DNA from: Hippophae tibetana | Taxonomy: Eukaryota > Streptophyta > Magnoliopsida > Rosales > Elaeagnaceae | Length of the DNA: 64,000 nucleotides | Reading direction: 5' to 3' | Assembly: GCA_037013495.1 (NCBI GenBank) | Contig: CM072801.1 | Span: 36,010,001 to 36,074,000, forward strand | Shown: piece by piece, positions 51,066 through 63,896 of the stretch | Layout: every line of letters starts with the position of its first letter | How positions within the stretch are numbered: the stretch's first letter is position 1 | Position numbers and translations under genes: made by a program | The notes under the pieces: generated by a model | Databases searched by the model: none | Seen by the model: the letters and a program-made list of their open reading frames with translations, nothing else | What the model was told of the DNA's origin: nothing

Positions 51066-54000
51066 GAGTTCCTATGTTGTCCGCCAAAAGGTTCCACATC
51101 ATTTGGTATGAAAGCCTTGGTTGCTGAAAATATGTAATTTAATTTCATATATGTATTGTTTTGAATTTTACATTTAAAAAAACTTTGTCCATTGAATTTT
51201 CTATTCTTTCATAAGTCAAAATCACAAAGAAAGATAGATATTTGTATACCATGTCTTGTGTTTTATTTCAATTTTCTTGTAATTATTTTCTCTTTCGATT
51301 TAATTTCCTAGGTTTCTTTAAATACTTTGTACCTTCTTCATGATTTATGTTTTTTGTGGTCAACCTATCTTTGTTCTTGAGAAAACCTTAGAGCTACTCC
51401 AGTTCGAGATTTCAATCAAAACTAGGTTACTAATATGGGTTGCAACTTTAAAATGTTGTAACTTTTAATAGGTTTATCGAAATGACTATTATAATCAATC
51501 AAATCGTTGCTCTTTCTAATCCAAAAACACGCTCAAAGAAAAGTTTATTTATCGGAATCGGTTATCCAAAATTACTTCGTTTACACTACTTGCCAACCTC
51601 AAATAGTTAGGTGGCTTCTTATTGCGTTGTTTTCTATTCTTGTTCTTTTGGGTTCCAATTTGATCATCTTAACCCTGTTCTAAGCAATTTAATCATTCTT
51701 AATCGTTGAGTTCCTATGTTGTCCGCCAAAAGGTTCCGCATCATTTGGTATGAAAGCCTTGGTTGCTGAAAATATGTAATATATCTTCATATATGTATTT
51801 TTTTGAATTTTACATTTAAAAAAACTTGGTCCATTGAATTTTCTATTCTATCATAAGTCAAAATCTTAAAGAAAGATAGATATTTTATACCAAGTCTTGT
51901 GTTTTCTTTCAATTTTGTTGTCATTATTTTGTCTTTCGATTTAATTTCCTAGTTTTCTTTAAATTCTTTGTACCTTCTTGATGATATATGTTTTTTGTGG
52001 TCAACCTATCTTTGTTCTTCAAAAAACCCTTAGAGCTACTCCAGTTCGAGATTTCAATCAAAACAAGGTTACTAATATAGGTTGCAACTTTAAAATGTTG
52101 TAACTTTTAATTGGTTTATCGAAATGACTATTATAATCAATCAAATCGTTGCTCATTCTATTCCAAAAACACGCTCAAAGAAAGGTTTATTTATCGGAAT
52201 CCGTTAAACAAAATTACTTTATTTACACTACTTGCCAACCTCAAATAGTTAGGTGGCTTCTTATTGCGTTGTTTTCTGTTCTTGTTCTTTTGGGTTCCAA
52301 TTTGATCATCTTAACCCTGTTCTAAGCAATTTAATCATTCTTAATCGTTGAGTTCCTATATTGTCCGCCAAAAGGTTCCGCATCATTTGTTATCAAAGCC
52401 TTGGTTGCTGAAAATATGTAATTTACTTTCATAAATGTATTTTTTTGAATTTTACATTTAAAAAAACTTTGTCCATTGAATTTTCTATTCTTTCATAAGT
52501 CAAAATCACAAAGAAAGATAGATATTTGTATACCAAGTCTTGTGTTTTATTTCAATTTTGTTGTCATTATTTTGTCTTTAGATTTAATTTCCTAGTTTTC
52601 TTTAAATTCTTTGTACCTTCTTCGTGATTTATGTTTTTTGTGGTAAACCTATCTTTTTTCTTGAAAAAACCTTAGAGCTACTCCAGTTCGAGATTTCAAT
52701 CAAAACTAGGTTACTAATATGGGTTGCAACTTTAAAATGTTGTAACTTTTAATTGGTTTATCGAAATGACTATTATAATCAATCAAATCTTGCTCTTTCT
52801 ATTCCAAAAACACGCTCAAAGAAAAGTTTATTTATCGGAATCGGTTATCCAAAATTACTTCGTTTACACTACTTGCCAACCTCAAATAGTTAGGTGGCTT
52901 CTTATTGCGTTGTTTTCTGTTCTTGTTCTTTTGGGTTCCAATTTGATCATCTTAACCCTGTTCTAAGCAATTTAATCATTCTTAATCGTTGAGTTCCTAT
53001 GTTGTCCGCTAAAAGGTTCCGCATCATTTGGTATGAAAGCCTTGGTTGCTGAAAATATGTAATATATCTTCATATATGTATTTTTTTGAATTTTACATTT
53101 AAAAAAACTTGGTCCATTGAATTTTCTATTCTATCATAAGTCAAAATCTTAAAGAAAGATAGATATTTCATACCAAGTCTTGTGTTTTCTTTCAATTTTG
53201 TTGTCATTATTTTGTCTTTCGATTTAATTTCCTAGTTTTCGTTAAATTCTTTGTACCTTCTTGATGATATATGTTTTTTGTGGTCAACCTATCTTTGTTC
53301 TTCAAAAAACCCTTAGAGCTACTCCAGTTCGCGATTTCAATCAAAACAAGGTTACTAATATAGGTTGCAACTTTAAAATGTTGTAACTTTTAATTGGTTT
53401 ATCGAAATGACTATTATAATCAATCAAATCGTTGCTCTTTCTATTCCAAAAACACGCTCAAAGAAAGGTTTATTTATCGGAATCCGTTAAACAAAATTAC
53501 TTCATTTACACTACTTGCCAACCTCAAATAGTTAGGTGGCTTCTTATTGCGTTGTTTTCTGTTCTTGTTCTTTTGGGTTCCAATTTGATCATCTTAACCC
53601 TGTTCTAAGCAATTTAATCATTCTTAATCGTTGAGTTCCTATGTTGTCCGCCAAAAGGTTCCGCATCATTTGTTATCAAAGCCTTGGTTGCTGAAAATAT
53701 GTAATTTAATTTCATAAATGTTTTTTTTAGAATTTTACATTTAAAAAAACTTTGTCCATTGAATTTTCTATTCTATCATAAGTCAAAATCTTAAAGAAAG
53801 ATAGATATTTGTATACCAAGTCTTGTGTTTTATTTCAATTTTGTTGTCATTATTTTGTCTTTAGATTTAATTTCCAAGTTTTCTTTAAATTCTTTGTACC
53901 TTCTTCATGATTTATGTTTTTTGTGGTAAACCTATCTTTTTTCTTGAAAAAACCTTAGAGCTACTCCAATTCGAGATTTCAATCAAAACTAGTTTACTAA

Positions 54001-54916
54001 TATGGGTTTCAACTTTAAAATGTTGTAACTTTTAATTGGTTAATCGAAATGACTATTATAATCAATCAAATCATTGCTCTTTCGATTCCAAAAACACTCT
54101 CAAAGAAAAGTTTATTTATCGGAATCCGTTAAGCAAAATTACTTCGTTTACACTACTTGCCAACCTCAAGTAGTTAGGTGGCTTCTTATTGCGTTGTTTT
54201 CTGTTCTTGTTCTTTTGGGTTCCAATTTGATCATCTTAACCCTGTTCTAAGCATTTTAATTATTCTTAATCGTTGAGTTCCTATGTTGTCAGCCAAAAGG
54301 TTCCGCATCATTTGGTAACAAAGCCTTGGTTGCTGAAAATATGTAATATATCTTCATATATATATTTTTTTGAATTTTACATTTAAAAAAACTTTGTCCA
54401 TTGAATTTTCTATTCTATCATAAGTCAAAATCTTAAAGAAAGATAGATATTTTATACCAAGTCTTGTGTTTTCTTTCAATTTTGTTGTCATTATTTTGTC
54501 TTTCGATTTAATTTCCTAGTTTTCTTTAAATTCTTTGTACCTTCTTGATGATATATGTTTTTTGTCGTCAACCTATCTTTGTTCTTCAAAAAACCCTTAG
54601 AGCTACTCCAGTTCGCGATTTCAATCAAAACTAGGTTACTAATATGGGTTGCAACTTTAAAATGTTGTAACTTTTAATTGGTTTATCGAAATAACTATTA
54701 TAATCAATCAAATCATTGCTCTTTCTATTCCAAAAACACGCTCAAAGAAAAGTTTATTTATCGGAATCGGTTAACCAAAATTACTTCGTTTACACCACTT
54801 GCCAACCTCAAATAGTTAGGAGGCTTCTTATTGCGTTGTTTTCTGTTCTTGTTCTTTTGGGTTCCAATTTGATCATCTTAACCCTGTTCTAAGAATTTTA
54901 ATCATTCTTAATCATT
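50423..54916 (+). repeat. Satellite block 11: 7 monomers (P/G-C-G-K-G-K/S-N)
   Basis: Monomer starts are 50423 (P left half switching to G right half), 51066 (C), 51708 (G), 52350 (K), 52991 (G), 53633 (K-like mosaic) and 54275 (N), total 4,494 bp. The first unit is the only 643-bp monomer, because it joins the P form tttgtatacc to the G form cttcaaaaaaccc. No S unit is present, so C follows the P/G hybrid directly. Private changes are frequent: taataggtttatcg, ctaatcc, ctatattgtccg, gtccgctaaa, tttcatacc and ctcaagtag. Confidence 0.91.
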
Positions 54917-57900
54917 GAGTTCCTATGTTGTCCGCCAAAAGGTTCCGCATCATTTGGTATCAAAGGCTTGGTTGCTGAAAATATGTAATATATCTTCATA
55001 TATGTATTTTTTTGAATTTTCCATTTAAAAAAACTTTGTCCATTGAATTTTCTCTTTTTGCATAAGTCAAAATCACAAAGAAAGATAGATATTTGTATAC
55101 CAAGTCTTGTGTTTTCTTTCAATTTTGTTGTCATTATTTTGTCTTTCGATTTAATTTCCTCGTTTTCTTTAAATTCTTTGTACCTTTTTCATGTTTTGTG
55201 TTTTTTGTGGTCAACCTATCTTAGTTCTTGAAAAACCTTAGAGCTACTACAGTTTGAGATTTGAAGCAAAACTAGGTTACTATTATGGGTTGCAACTTTA
55301 AACTGTTGTAACTTTTAAATGGTTTATCGAAATGACTATTATAATCAATCAAATCGTTGCTCTTTTGATTCCAAAAACACGCTCAAAGAAAAGTTTATTT
55401 ATCGGAATCGGTTAACCAAAATTACATCGTTTACACTACATGCCAACCTCAAATAGTTAGGTGGCTTCTTATTGCGTTGTTTTCTGTTCTTGTCTTTTGG
55501 GTTCCAATTTGATCATCTTAACCCTGTTCTAAGCATTTTAATCATTCTTAATCGTTGAGTTTATATGTTGTCCGCCAAAAGGTTCCGCATCATTTGGTAT
55601 GAAAGCCTTGGTTGCTGAAAATATGTAATTTAATTTCATATATGTATTGTTTTGAATTTTACATTTAAAAAAACTTTGTCCATTGAATTTTCTATTCTTT
55701 CATAAGTCAAAATCACAAAGAAAGATAGATATTTGTATACCATGTCTTGTGTTTTATTTCAATTTTCTTGTAATTATTTTCTCTTTCGATTTAATTTCCT
55801 AGGTTTCTTTAAATACTTTGTACCTTCTTCATGATTTATGTTTTTTGTGGTCAACCTATCTTTGTTCTTCAAAAAACCCTTAGAGCTACTCCAGTTCGCG
55901 ATTTCAATCAAAACAAGGTTACTAATATAGTTTGCAACTTTAAAATGTTGTAACTTTTAATTGGTTTATCGAAATGACTATTATAATCAATTAAATCTTC
56001 CTCTTTCTATTCCAAAAACACGCTCAAAGAAAAGTTTATTTATCGCAATCGGTTATCCAAAATTACTTCGTTTACACTACTTGCCAACCTCAAATAGTTA
56101 GGTGGCTTCTTATTGCGTTGTTTTCTGTTCTTGTTCTTTTGGGTTCCAATTTGATCATCTTTAACCTGTTCTAAGCAATTTAATCATTCTTAATCGTTGA
56201 GTTCCTATGTTGTCAGCCAAAAGGTTCCGCATCATTTGGTATGAAAGCCTTGGTTGCTGAAAATATGTAATTTAATTTCATATACGTATTTTTTTGAATT
56301 TTACATTTAAAAACACTTTGTCCATTGAATTTTCTATTCTTTCATAAGTTAAAATCACAAAGAAATATAGATATTTGTATACCATGTCTTGTGTTTTATT
56401 TCAATTTTCTTGTCATTATTTTCTCTTTCGATATAATTTCCTAGGTTTCTTTAAATTCTTTGTACCTTCTTCATGATTTATGTTTTTTGTGGTCAACCTA
56501 TCTTTGTTCTTGAGAAAACCTTAGAGCTACTCCAGTTCGAGATTTCAATCAAAACTAGGTTACTAATATGGGTTGCAACTTTAAAATGTTGTAACTTTTA
56601 ATTGGTTTATCGAAATGACTATTATAATCAATCAAATAATTGCTCTTTCTATTCCAAAAACACGCTCAAAGAAAAGTTTATTTATCGGAATCGGTTATCC
56701 AAAATTACTTCGTTTACACTACTTGCCAACCTCAAATAGTTAGGTGGCTTCTTATTGCGTTGTTTTCTGTTCTTGTTCTTTTGGGTTCCAATTTGATCAT
56801 CTTAACCCTGTTCTAAGCAATTTAATCATTCTTAATCGTTGAGTTCCTATGTTGTCCGCCAAAAGGTTCCGCATCATTTGTTATCAAAGCCTTGGTTGCT
56901 GAAAATATGTAATTTAATTTCATAAATGTATTTTTTTGAATTTTACATTTAAAAAAACTTTGTCCATTGAATTTTCTATTCTTTCATAAGTCAAAATCAC
57001 AAAGAAAGATAGATATTTGTATACCAAGTCTTGTGTTTTATTTCAATTTTGTTGTCATTATTTTGTCTTTAGATTTAATTTCCTAGTTTTCTTTAAATTC
57101 TTTGTACCTTCTTCATGATTTATGTTTTTTGTGGTAAACCTATCTTTTTTCTTGTAAAAACCTTAGAGCTACTCCAGTTCGAGATTTCAATCAAAACTAG
57201 GTTACTAATATGGGTTTCAACTTTAAAATGTTGTAACTTTTAATTGGTTAATCGAAATGACTATTATAATCAATCAAATCGTTGCTCTTTCGATTCCAAA
57301 AACACGGTCAAAGAAAAGTTTATTTATCAGAATCGGTTAACCAAAATTACTTCGTTTACACTACTTGCCAACCTCAAATAGTTAGGTGGCTTCTTATTGC
57401 GTTGTTTTCTGTTCTTGTTCTTTTGGGTTCCAATTTGATCATCTTAACCCTGTTCTAAGCATTTTAATCATTCTTAATCGTTGAGTTCCTATGTTGTCAG
57501 CCAAAAGGTTCCGCATCATTTGGTAACAAAGCCTTGGTTGCTGAAAATATGTAATATATCTTCATATATGTATTTTTTTGAATTTTACATTTAAAAAAAC
57601 TTTGTCCATTGAATTTTCTATTCTATCATAAGTCAAAATCTTAAAGAAAGATAGATATTTTATACCAAGTCTTGTGTTTTCTTTCAATTTTGTTGTCATT
57701 ATTTTGTCTTTCGATTTAATTTCCTAGTTTTCTTTAAATTCTTTGTACCTTCTTGATGATATATGTTTTTTGTCGTCAACCTATCTTTGTTCTTCAAAAA
57801 ACCCTTAGAGCTACTCCAGTTCGCGATTTCAATCAAAACTAGGTTACTAATATGGGTTGCAACTTTAAAATGTTGTAACTTTTAATTGGTTTATCGAAAT

Positions 57901-58124
57901 AACTATTATAATCAATCAAATCATTGCTCTTTCTATTCCAAAAACACGCTCAAAGAAAAGTTTATTTATCGGAATCGGTTAACCAAAATTACTTCGTTTA
58001 CACCACTTGCCAACCTCAAATAGTTAGGAGGCTTCTTATTGCGTTGTTTTCTGTTCTTGGTCTTTTGGGTTCCAATTTGATCATCTTAACCCTGTTCTAA
58101 GAATTTTAATCATTCTTAATCATT
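54917..58124 (+). repeat. Satellite block 12: 5 monomers (P-S/C hybrid-R-K/H-N)
   Basis: Monomer starts are 54917 (P), 55557 (S-like start gagtttatatg, then C-type, then G-type middle), 56199 (R), 56841 (K left, H right) and 57483 (N), total 3,208 bp. The unit at 55557 is a multi-part mosaic with private atatagtttgc, caattaaatcttcctc, tatcgcaatcgg and ctttaacctg. The R unit here keeps actattataatc, unlike most R units at 31-46 kb. Confidence 0.9.
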
Positions 58125-61100
58125 GAGTTCCTATGTTGTCCACCAAAAGGTTCCGCATCATTTGGTATCAAAGGCTTGGTTGCTGAAAATATGTAATATA
58201 TCTTCATATATGTATTTTTTTGAATTTTCCATTTAAAAAAACTTTGTCCATTGAATTTTCTCTTTTTGCATAAGTCAAAATCACAAAGAAAGATAGATAT
58301 TTGTATACCAAGTCTTGTGTTTTCTTTCAATTTTGTTGTCATTATTTTGTCTTTCGATTTAATTTCCTCGTTTTCTTTAAATTCTTTGTACCTTTTTCAT
58401 GTTTTGTGTTTTTTGTGGTCAACCTATCTTAGTTCTTGAAAAACCTTAGAGCTACTACAGTTTGAGATTTGAAGCAAAACTAGGTTACTATTATGGGTTG
58501 CAACTTTAAACTGTTGTAACTTTTAATTGGTTTATCGAAATGACTATTATAATCAATCAAATCGTTGCTCTTTTGATTCCAAAAACACGCTCAAAGAAAA
58601 GTTTATTTATCGGAATCGGTTAACCAAAATTACATCGTTTACACTACATGCCAACCTCAAAATAGTTAGGTGGCTTCTTATTGCGTTGTTTTCTGTTCTT
58701 GTTCTTTTGGGTTCCAATTTGATCATCTTAACCCTGTTCTAAGCAATTTAATCATTCTTAATCGTTGAGTTCCTATGTTGTCAGCCAAAAGGTTCCGCAT
58801 CATTTGGTATGAAAGCCTTGGTTGCTGAAAATATGTAATTTAATTTCATATATGTATTTTTTTGAATTTTACATTTAAAAACACTTTGTACATTGAATTT
58901 TCTATTCTTTCATAAGTCAAAATCCCAAAGAAATATAGATATTTGTATACCATGTCTTGTGTTTTATTTCAATTTTCTTGTCATTATTTTCTCTTTCGAT
59001 TTAATTTCCTAGGTTTCTTTAAATTCTTTGTACCTTCTTCATGATTTATGTTTTTTGTGGTCAACCTATCTTTGTTCTTGAGAAAACCTTAGAGCTACTC
59101 CAGTTCGCGATTTCAATCAAAACTAGGTTACTAATATGAGTTGCAACTTTAAACTGTTTTAACTTTTAATTGGTTTATCGAAATGACTATTATAATCAAT
59201 CAAATCGTTCGTCTTTCTATTCCAAAAACACGCTCAAAGAAAAGTTTATATATCGGAATCCGTTAACCAAAATTACTTCGTTTACACTACTTGAAAACCT
59301 CAAATAGTCAGGTGGCTTCTTATTGCGTTGTTTTCTATTCTTGTTCTTTTGGGTTCCAATTTGATCATCTTAACGATGTTCTAAGCAATTTAATCATTCT
59401 TAATCGTTGAGTTCCTATGTTGTCCGCCAAAAGGTTCCGCATCATTTGGTATGAAAGCCTCGGTTGTTGAAAATATGTAATTTATCTTCATATATGTATT
59501 TTTTTGAATTTTACATTTAAAAAAACTTGGTCCATTGAATTTTCTATTCTATCATAAGTCAAAATCTTAAAGAAAGATAGATATTTTATACCAAGTCTTG
59601 TGTTTTCTTTCAATTTTGTTGTCATTATTTTGTCTTTCGATTTAATTTCCTAGTTTTCTTTAAATTCTTTGTACCTTCTTCATGATTTTTTTTTTGTGGT
59701 CAACCTATCTTTGTTCTTGAAAAAACCTTAGAGCTACTCCAGTTCGCGATTTCAATCAAAACAAGGTTACTAATATGGGTTGTAAATTTAAAATGTTGTA
59801 ACTTTTAATTGGTTTATCGAAATGACTATTATAATCAATCAAATCGTTGCTCTTTCTATTCCAAAAACACGATCAAAGAAAAGTTTATTTATCGGAATCC
59901 GTTATGCAAAATTACTTCGTTTACACTACTTGCCAACCTCAAATAGATAGGTGGCTTCTTATTGCGGTGTTTTCTGTTCTTGTTCTTTTGGGTTCCAATT
60001 TGATCATCTTAACCCTATTCTAAGCAATTTAATCATTCTTAATCGTTGAGTTCCTATGTTGTCCGCCAAAAGGTTCCGCATCATTTGGTATGAAAGCCTT
60101 GGTTGCTGAAATTATGTAATTTAATTTCATATATGTATTGTTTTGAATTTTACATTTTAAAAAAACTTTGTCCATTGAATTTTCTATTCTTTCATAAGTC
60201 AAAATCACAAAGAAAGATAGATATTTGTATACCATGTCTTGTGTTTTATTTCAATTTTCTTGTAATTATTTTCTCTTTCGATTTAATTTCCTAGGTTTCT
60301 TTAAATTCTTTGTACCTTCTTCATGATTTATGTTTTTTGTGGTCAACCTATCTTTGTTCTTCAGAAACGTTAGAGCTACTCCAGTTCGCGATTTCAATCA
60401 AAACTAGGTTACTAATATGGGTTGCAACTTTAAACTGTTTTAACTTTTAATTAGTTTATCGAAATGACTATTATAATCAATAAAATCGTTTCTCTTTCTA
60501 TTCCAAAAACACGCTCAAAGAAAAGTTTATTTATCTGAATCCGTTAACCAAAATTACTTCGTTTACACTACTTGAAAACCTCAAATAGTTAGGTGGCTTC
60601 TTATTGCGTTGTTTTCTATTCTTGTTCTTTTGGGTTCCAATTTGATCATCTTAACCCTGTTTTAAGCAATTTAATCATTTTTAATCGTTGAGTTCCTATG
60701 TTGTCCGCCAAAAGGTTCCGCATCATTTGGTATGAAAGCCTTGGTTGCTGAAAATATGTAATTTATCTTCATATATGTATTTTTTTGAATTTTACATTTA
60801 AAAAAACTTGGTCCATTGAATTTTCTATTCTATCATAAGTCAAAATCTTAAAGAAAGATAGATATTTGATACCAAGTCTTGTGTTTTCTTTCAATTTTGT
60901 TGTCATTATTTTGTCTATCAATTTAATTTACTAGTTTTCTTTAAATTCTTTGTACCTTCTCCATGATTTATGTTTTTTGTGGTCAACCTATCTTTGTTCT
61001 TCAGAAAACGTTAGAGCTACTCCAGTTCGCGATTTCAATCAAAACTAGGTTACTAATATGGGTTGCAACTTTAAACTGTTTTAACTTTTAATTGGTTTAT

Positions 61101-63896
61101 CGAAATAACTATTATAATCAATCAAATCGTTTTTCTTTCTATTCCAAAAACACGCTCAAAGAAAAGTTTATTTATCGGAATCCGTTAACCAAAATTACTT
61201 CGTTTACACTACTTGAAAACCTCAAATAGTTAGGTGGCTTCTTATTGCGTTGTTTTCTATTCTTGTTCTTTTGGGTTCCAATTTGATCATCTTAACCCTG
61301 TTTTAAGCAATTTAATCATTCTTAATCGTTGAGTTCCTATGTTGCCGCCAAAAGTTTCCGCATCATTTGGTATCAAAGCCTTGGTTGCGGAAAATATGTA
61401 ATTTATCTACATATATGTATTTTTTTGAATTTTACATTTAAAAAAACTTTGTCCGTTGAATTTTCTATTCTTTCATAAGTCAAAATCACAAAGAAAGATA
61501 GATATTTGTATACCAAGTCTGGTCTTTTATTTCAATTTTGTTGTCAATATTTTGTCTTTCGATTTAATTTCCTAGTTTTCTTTAAATTCTTTGTACCTTC
61601 TTCATGATTTATGTTTTTTGTGGTCAACCTATCTTTGTTCTTGAAAAAACCTTAAAGCTATTTCAGTTCGCGATTTCAATCAAAAATAGGTTACTAATAT
61701 GGGTTGCAACTTTAAAATGTTGTAACTTTTAATTGGTTTATCGAAATGACTATTATAATCAATCAAATCGTTGCTCTTTCTATTCCAAAAACACGCTCAA
61801 AGAAAAGTTTATTTATCGGAATCGGTTATCCAAAATTACTTCGTTTACACTACTTGCCAACCTCAAATAGTTAGGTGGCTTCTTATTGCGTTGTTTTCTG
61901 TTCTTGTTCTTTTGGGTTCCAATTTGATCATCTTAACCCTGTTCTAAGCAATTTAATCATTCTTAATCGTTGAGTTCCTATGTTGTCCGCCAAAAGGTTC
62001 CGCATCATTTGGTATGAAAGCCTTGGTTGCTGAAAATATGTAATATATCTTCATATATGTATTTTTTTGAATTTTACATTTAAAAAAACTTGGTCCATTG
62101 AATTTTCTATTCTATCATAAGTCAAAATCTTAGAGAAAGATAGATATTTGTATACCAAGTCTTGTGTTTTCTTTCAATTTTGTTGTCATTATTTTGTCTT
62201 TCGATTTAATTTCCTAGTTTTCTTTAAATTCTTTGTACCTTCTTTATGATATATGTTTTTTGTGGTCAACCTATCTTTGTTCTTGAAAAACCCTTAGAGC
62301 TACTCCAGTTCACGATTTCAATCAAAACAAGGTTACTAATATGGGTTGCAACTTTAAAATGTTGTAACTTTTAATTGGTTTATCGAAAGGACTATTATAA
62401 TCAATCAAATCGTTGCTCTTACGATTCCAAAAACACACTCAAATAAAAGTTTATTTATCGGAATCAGTTAACCAAAATTACTTCGTTTACACTACTTGCC
62501 AACCTCAAATAGTTAGAAGGCTTCTTATTGCGTTGTTTTCTGTTCTTGTTCTTTTGGGTTCCAATTTGATCATCTTAACCCTGTTCTAAGCAATTTAATC
62601 ATTCTTAATCGTTGAGTTCCTATGTTGTCCGCCAAAAGGTTCCGCATCATTTGGTATGAAAGTCTTGGTTGCTGAAAATATGTAATATATCTTCATATAT
62701 GTATTTTTTTGAATTTTACATTTAAAAAACTTGGTCCATTGAATTTTCTATTCTATCATAAGTCAAAATCTTAAAGAAAGATAGATATTTGTATACCAAG
62801 TCTTGTGTTTTCTTTCAATTTTGTTGTCATTATTTTGTCTTTCGATTTAATTTCCTAGTTTTCTTTAAATTCTTTGTACCTTCTTCATGATTTATGTTTT
62901 TTTTGGTCAACCTATCTTTGTTCTTGAAAAAACCTTAGAGCTACTCCAGTTCGCGATTTCAATCAAAACTTGGTTACTAACATGGGTTGCAACTTTAAAA
63001 TGTTGTAACTTTTAATTGGTTTATCGAAATGACTATTATAAGCAATCCAATCGTTGCTCTTTCTATTCCAAAAACACGCTCAAAGAAAGGTTTATTTATC
63101 GGAATCCGTTAAACAAAATTACTTCATTTACACTACTTGCCAACCTCAAATAGTTAGGTGGCTTCTTATTGCGTTGTTTTCTGTTCTTGTTCTTTTGGGT
63201 TCCAATTTGATCATCTTAACCCTGTTCTAAGCAATTTAATCATTCTTAATCGTTGAGTTCCTATGTTGTCCGCCAAAAGGTTCCGCATCATTTGGTATGA
63301 AAGCCTTGGTTGCTGAAAATATGTAATTTAATTTCATATATGTATATTTTTGAATTTTACATTTAAAAAAACTTTGTCCATTGAATTTTCTATTCTTTCA
63401 TAAGTCAAAATCACAAAGAAAGATAGATATTTGTAATCCAACTCTTGTGTTTTCTTTCAATTTTGTTGTCATTATTTTGTCTTTCGATTTAATTTCCTAG
63501 TTTTCTTTAAATTCTTTGAACCTTCTTCATGATTTATGTTTTTTGTGGTCAACCTATCTTTGTTCTTGAAAAAACCTTAGAGCTACTCCAGTTCGCGATT
63601 TCAAGCAAAACTAGGTTACTAATATGGGTTGCAACTTTAAACTGTTGTAACTTTTAATTGGTTTGTGGAAATGACTATTATAATCAATCAAATCGTTGCT
63701 CTTTCGATTCCAAAAACATGCTCAAATAAAAGTTTATTTATCGGAATCAGTTAACCAAAATTACTTCGTTTACACTACTTGCCAACCTCAAATAGTTAGG
63801 TGGCTTCTTATTGCGTTGTTTTCTGTTCTTGTTCTTTTGGGTTCCAATTTGATCATCTTAACCCTGTTCTAAGCAATTTAATCATTCTTAATCGTT
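58125..63896 (+). repeat. Satellite block 13: at least 9 monomers, increasingly divergent to the right
   Basis: Monomer starts are 58125 (P), 58767 (R/Q), 59409 (D), 60048, 60690, 61331, 61972, 62614 and 63255. The first three resemble block 1: ttaacgatg, the poly-T contraction, ccgttatgcaaa and attgcggtg. The remaining six do not fit the main subtypes and carry many private changes, such as ttcagaaacgtt, gtctatcaattt, atgttgccgcc, aagtctggtctttt, cgaaaggac, tataagcaatcc and ttgtaatccaac. No further P unit follows. At 58657-58664 an extra A (cctcaaaatag) changes the local frame; this is of no coding significance that I can support. Confidence 0.9.

Noticed and set aside
60029-60294. Short frames on both strands in the divergent unit at 60048
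   Set aside because: They are chance openings in a diverged monomer, with no support beyond length.
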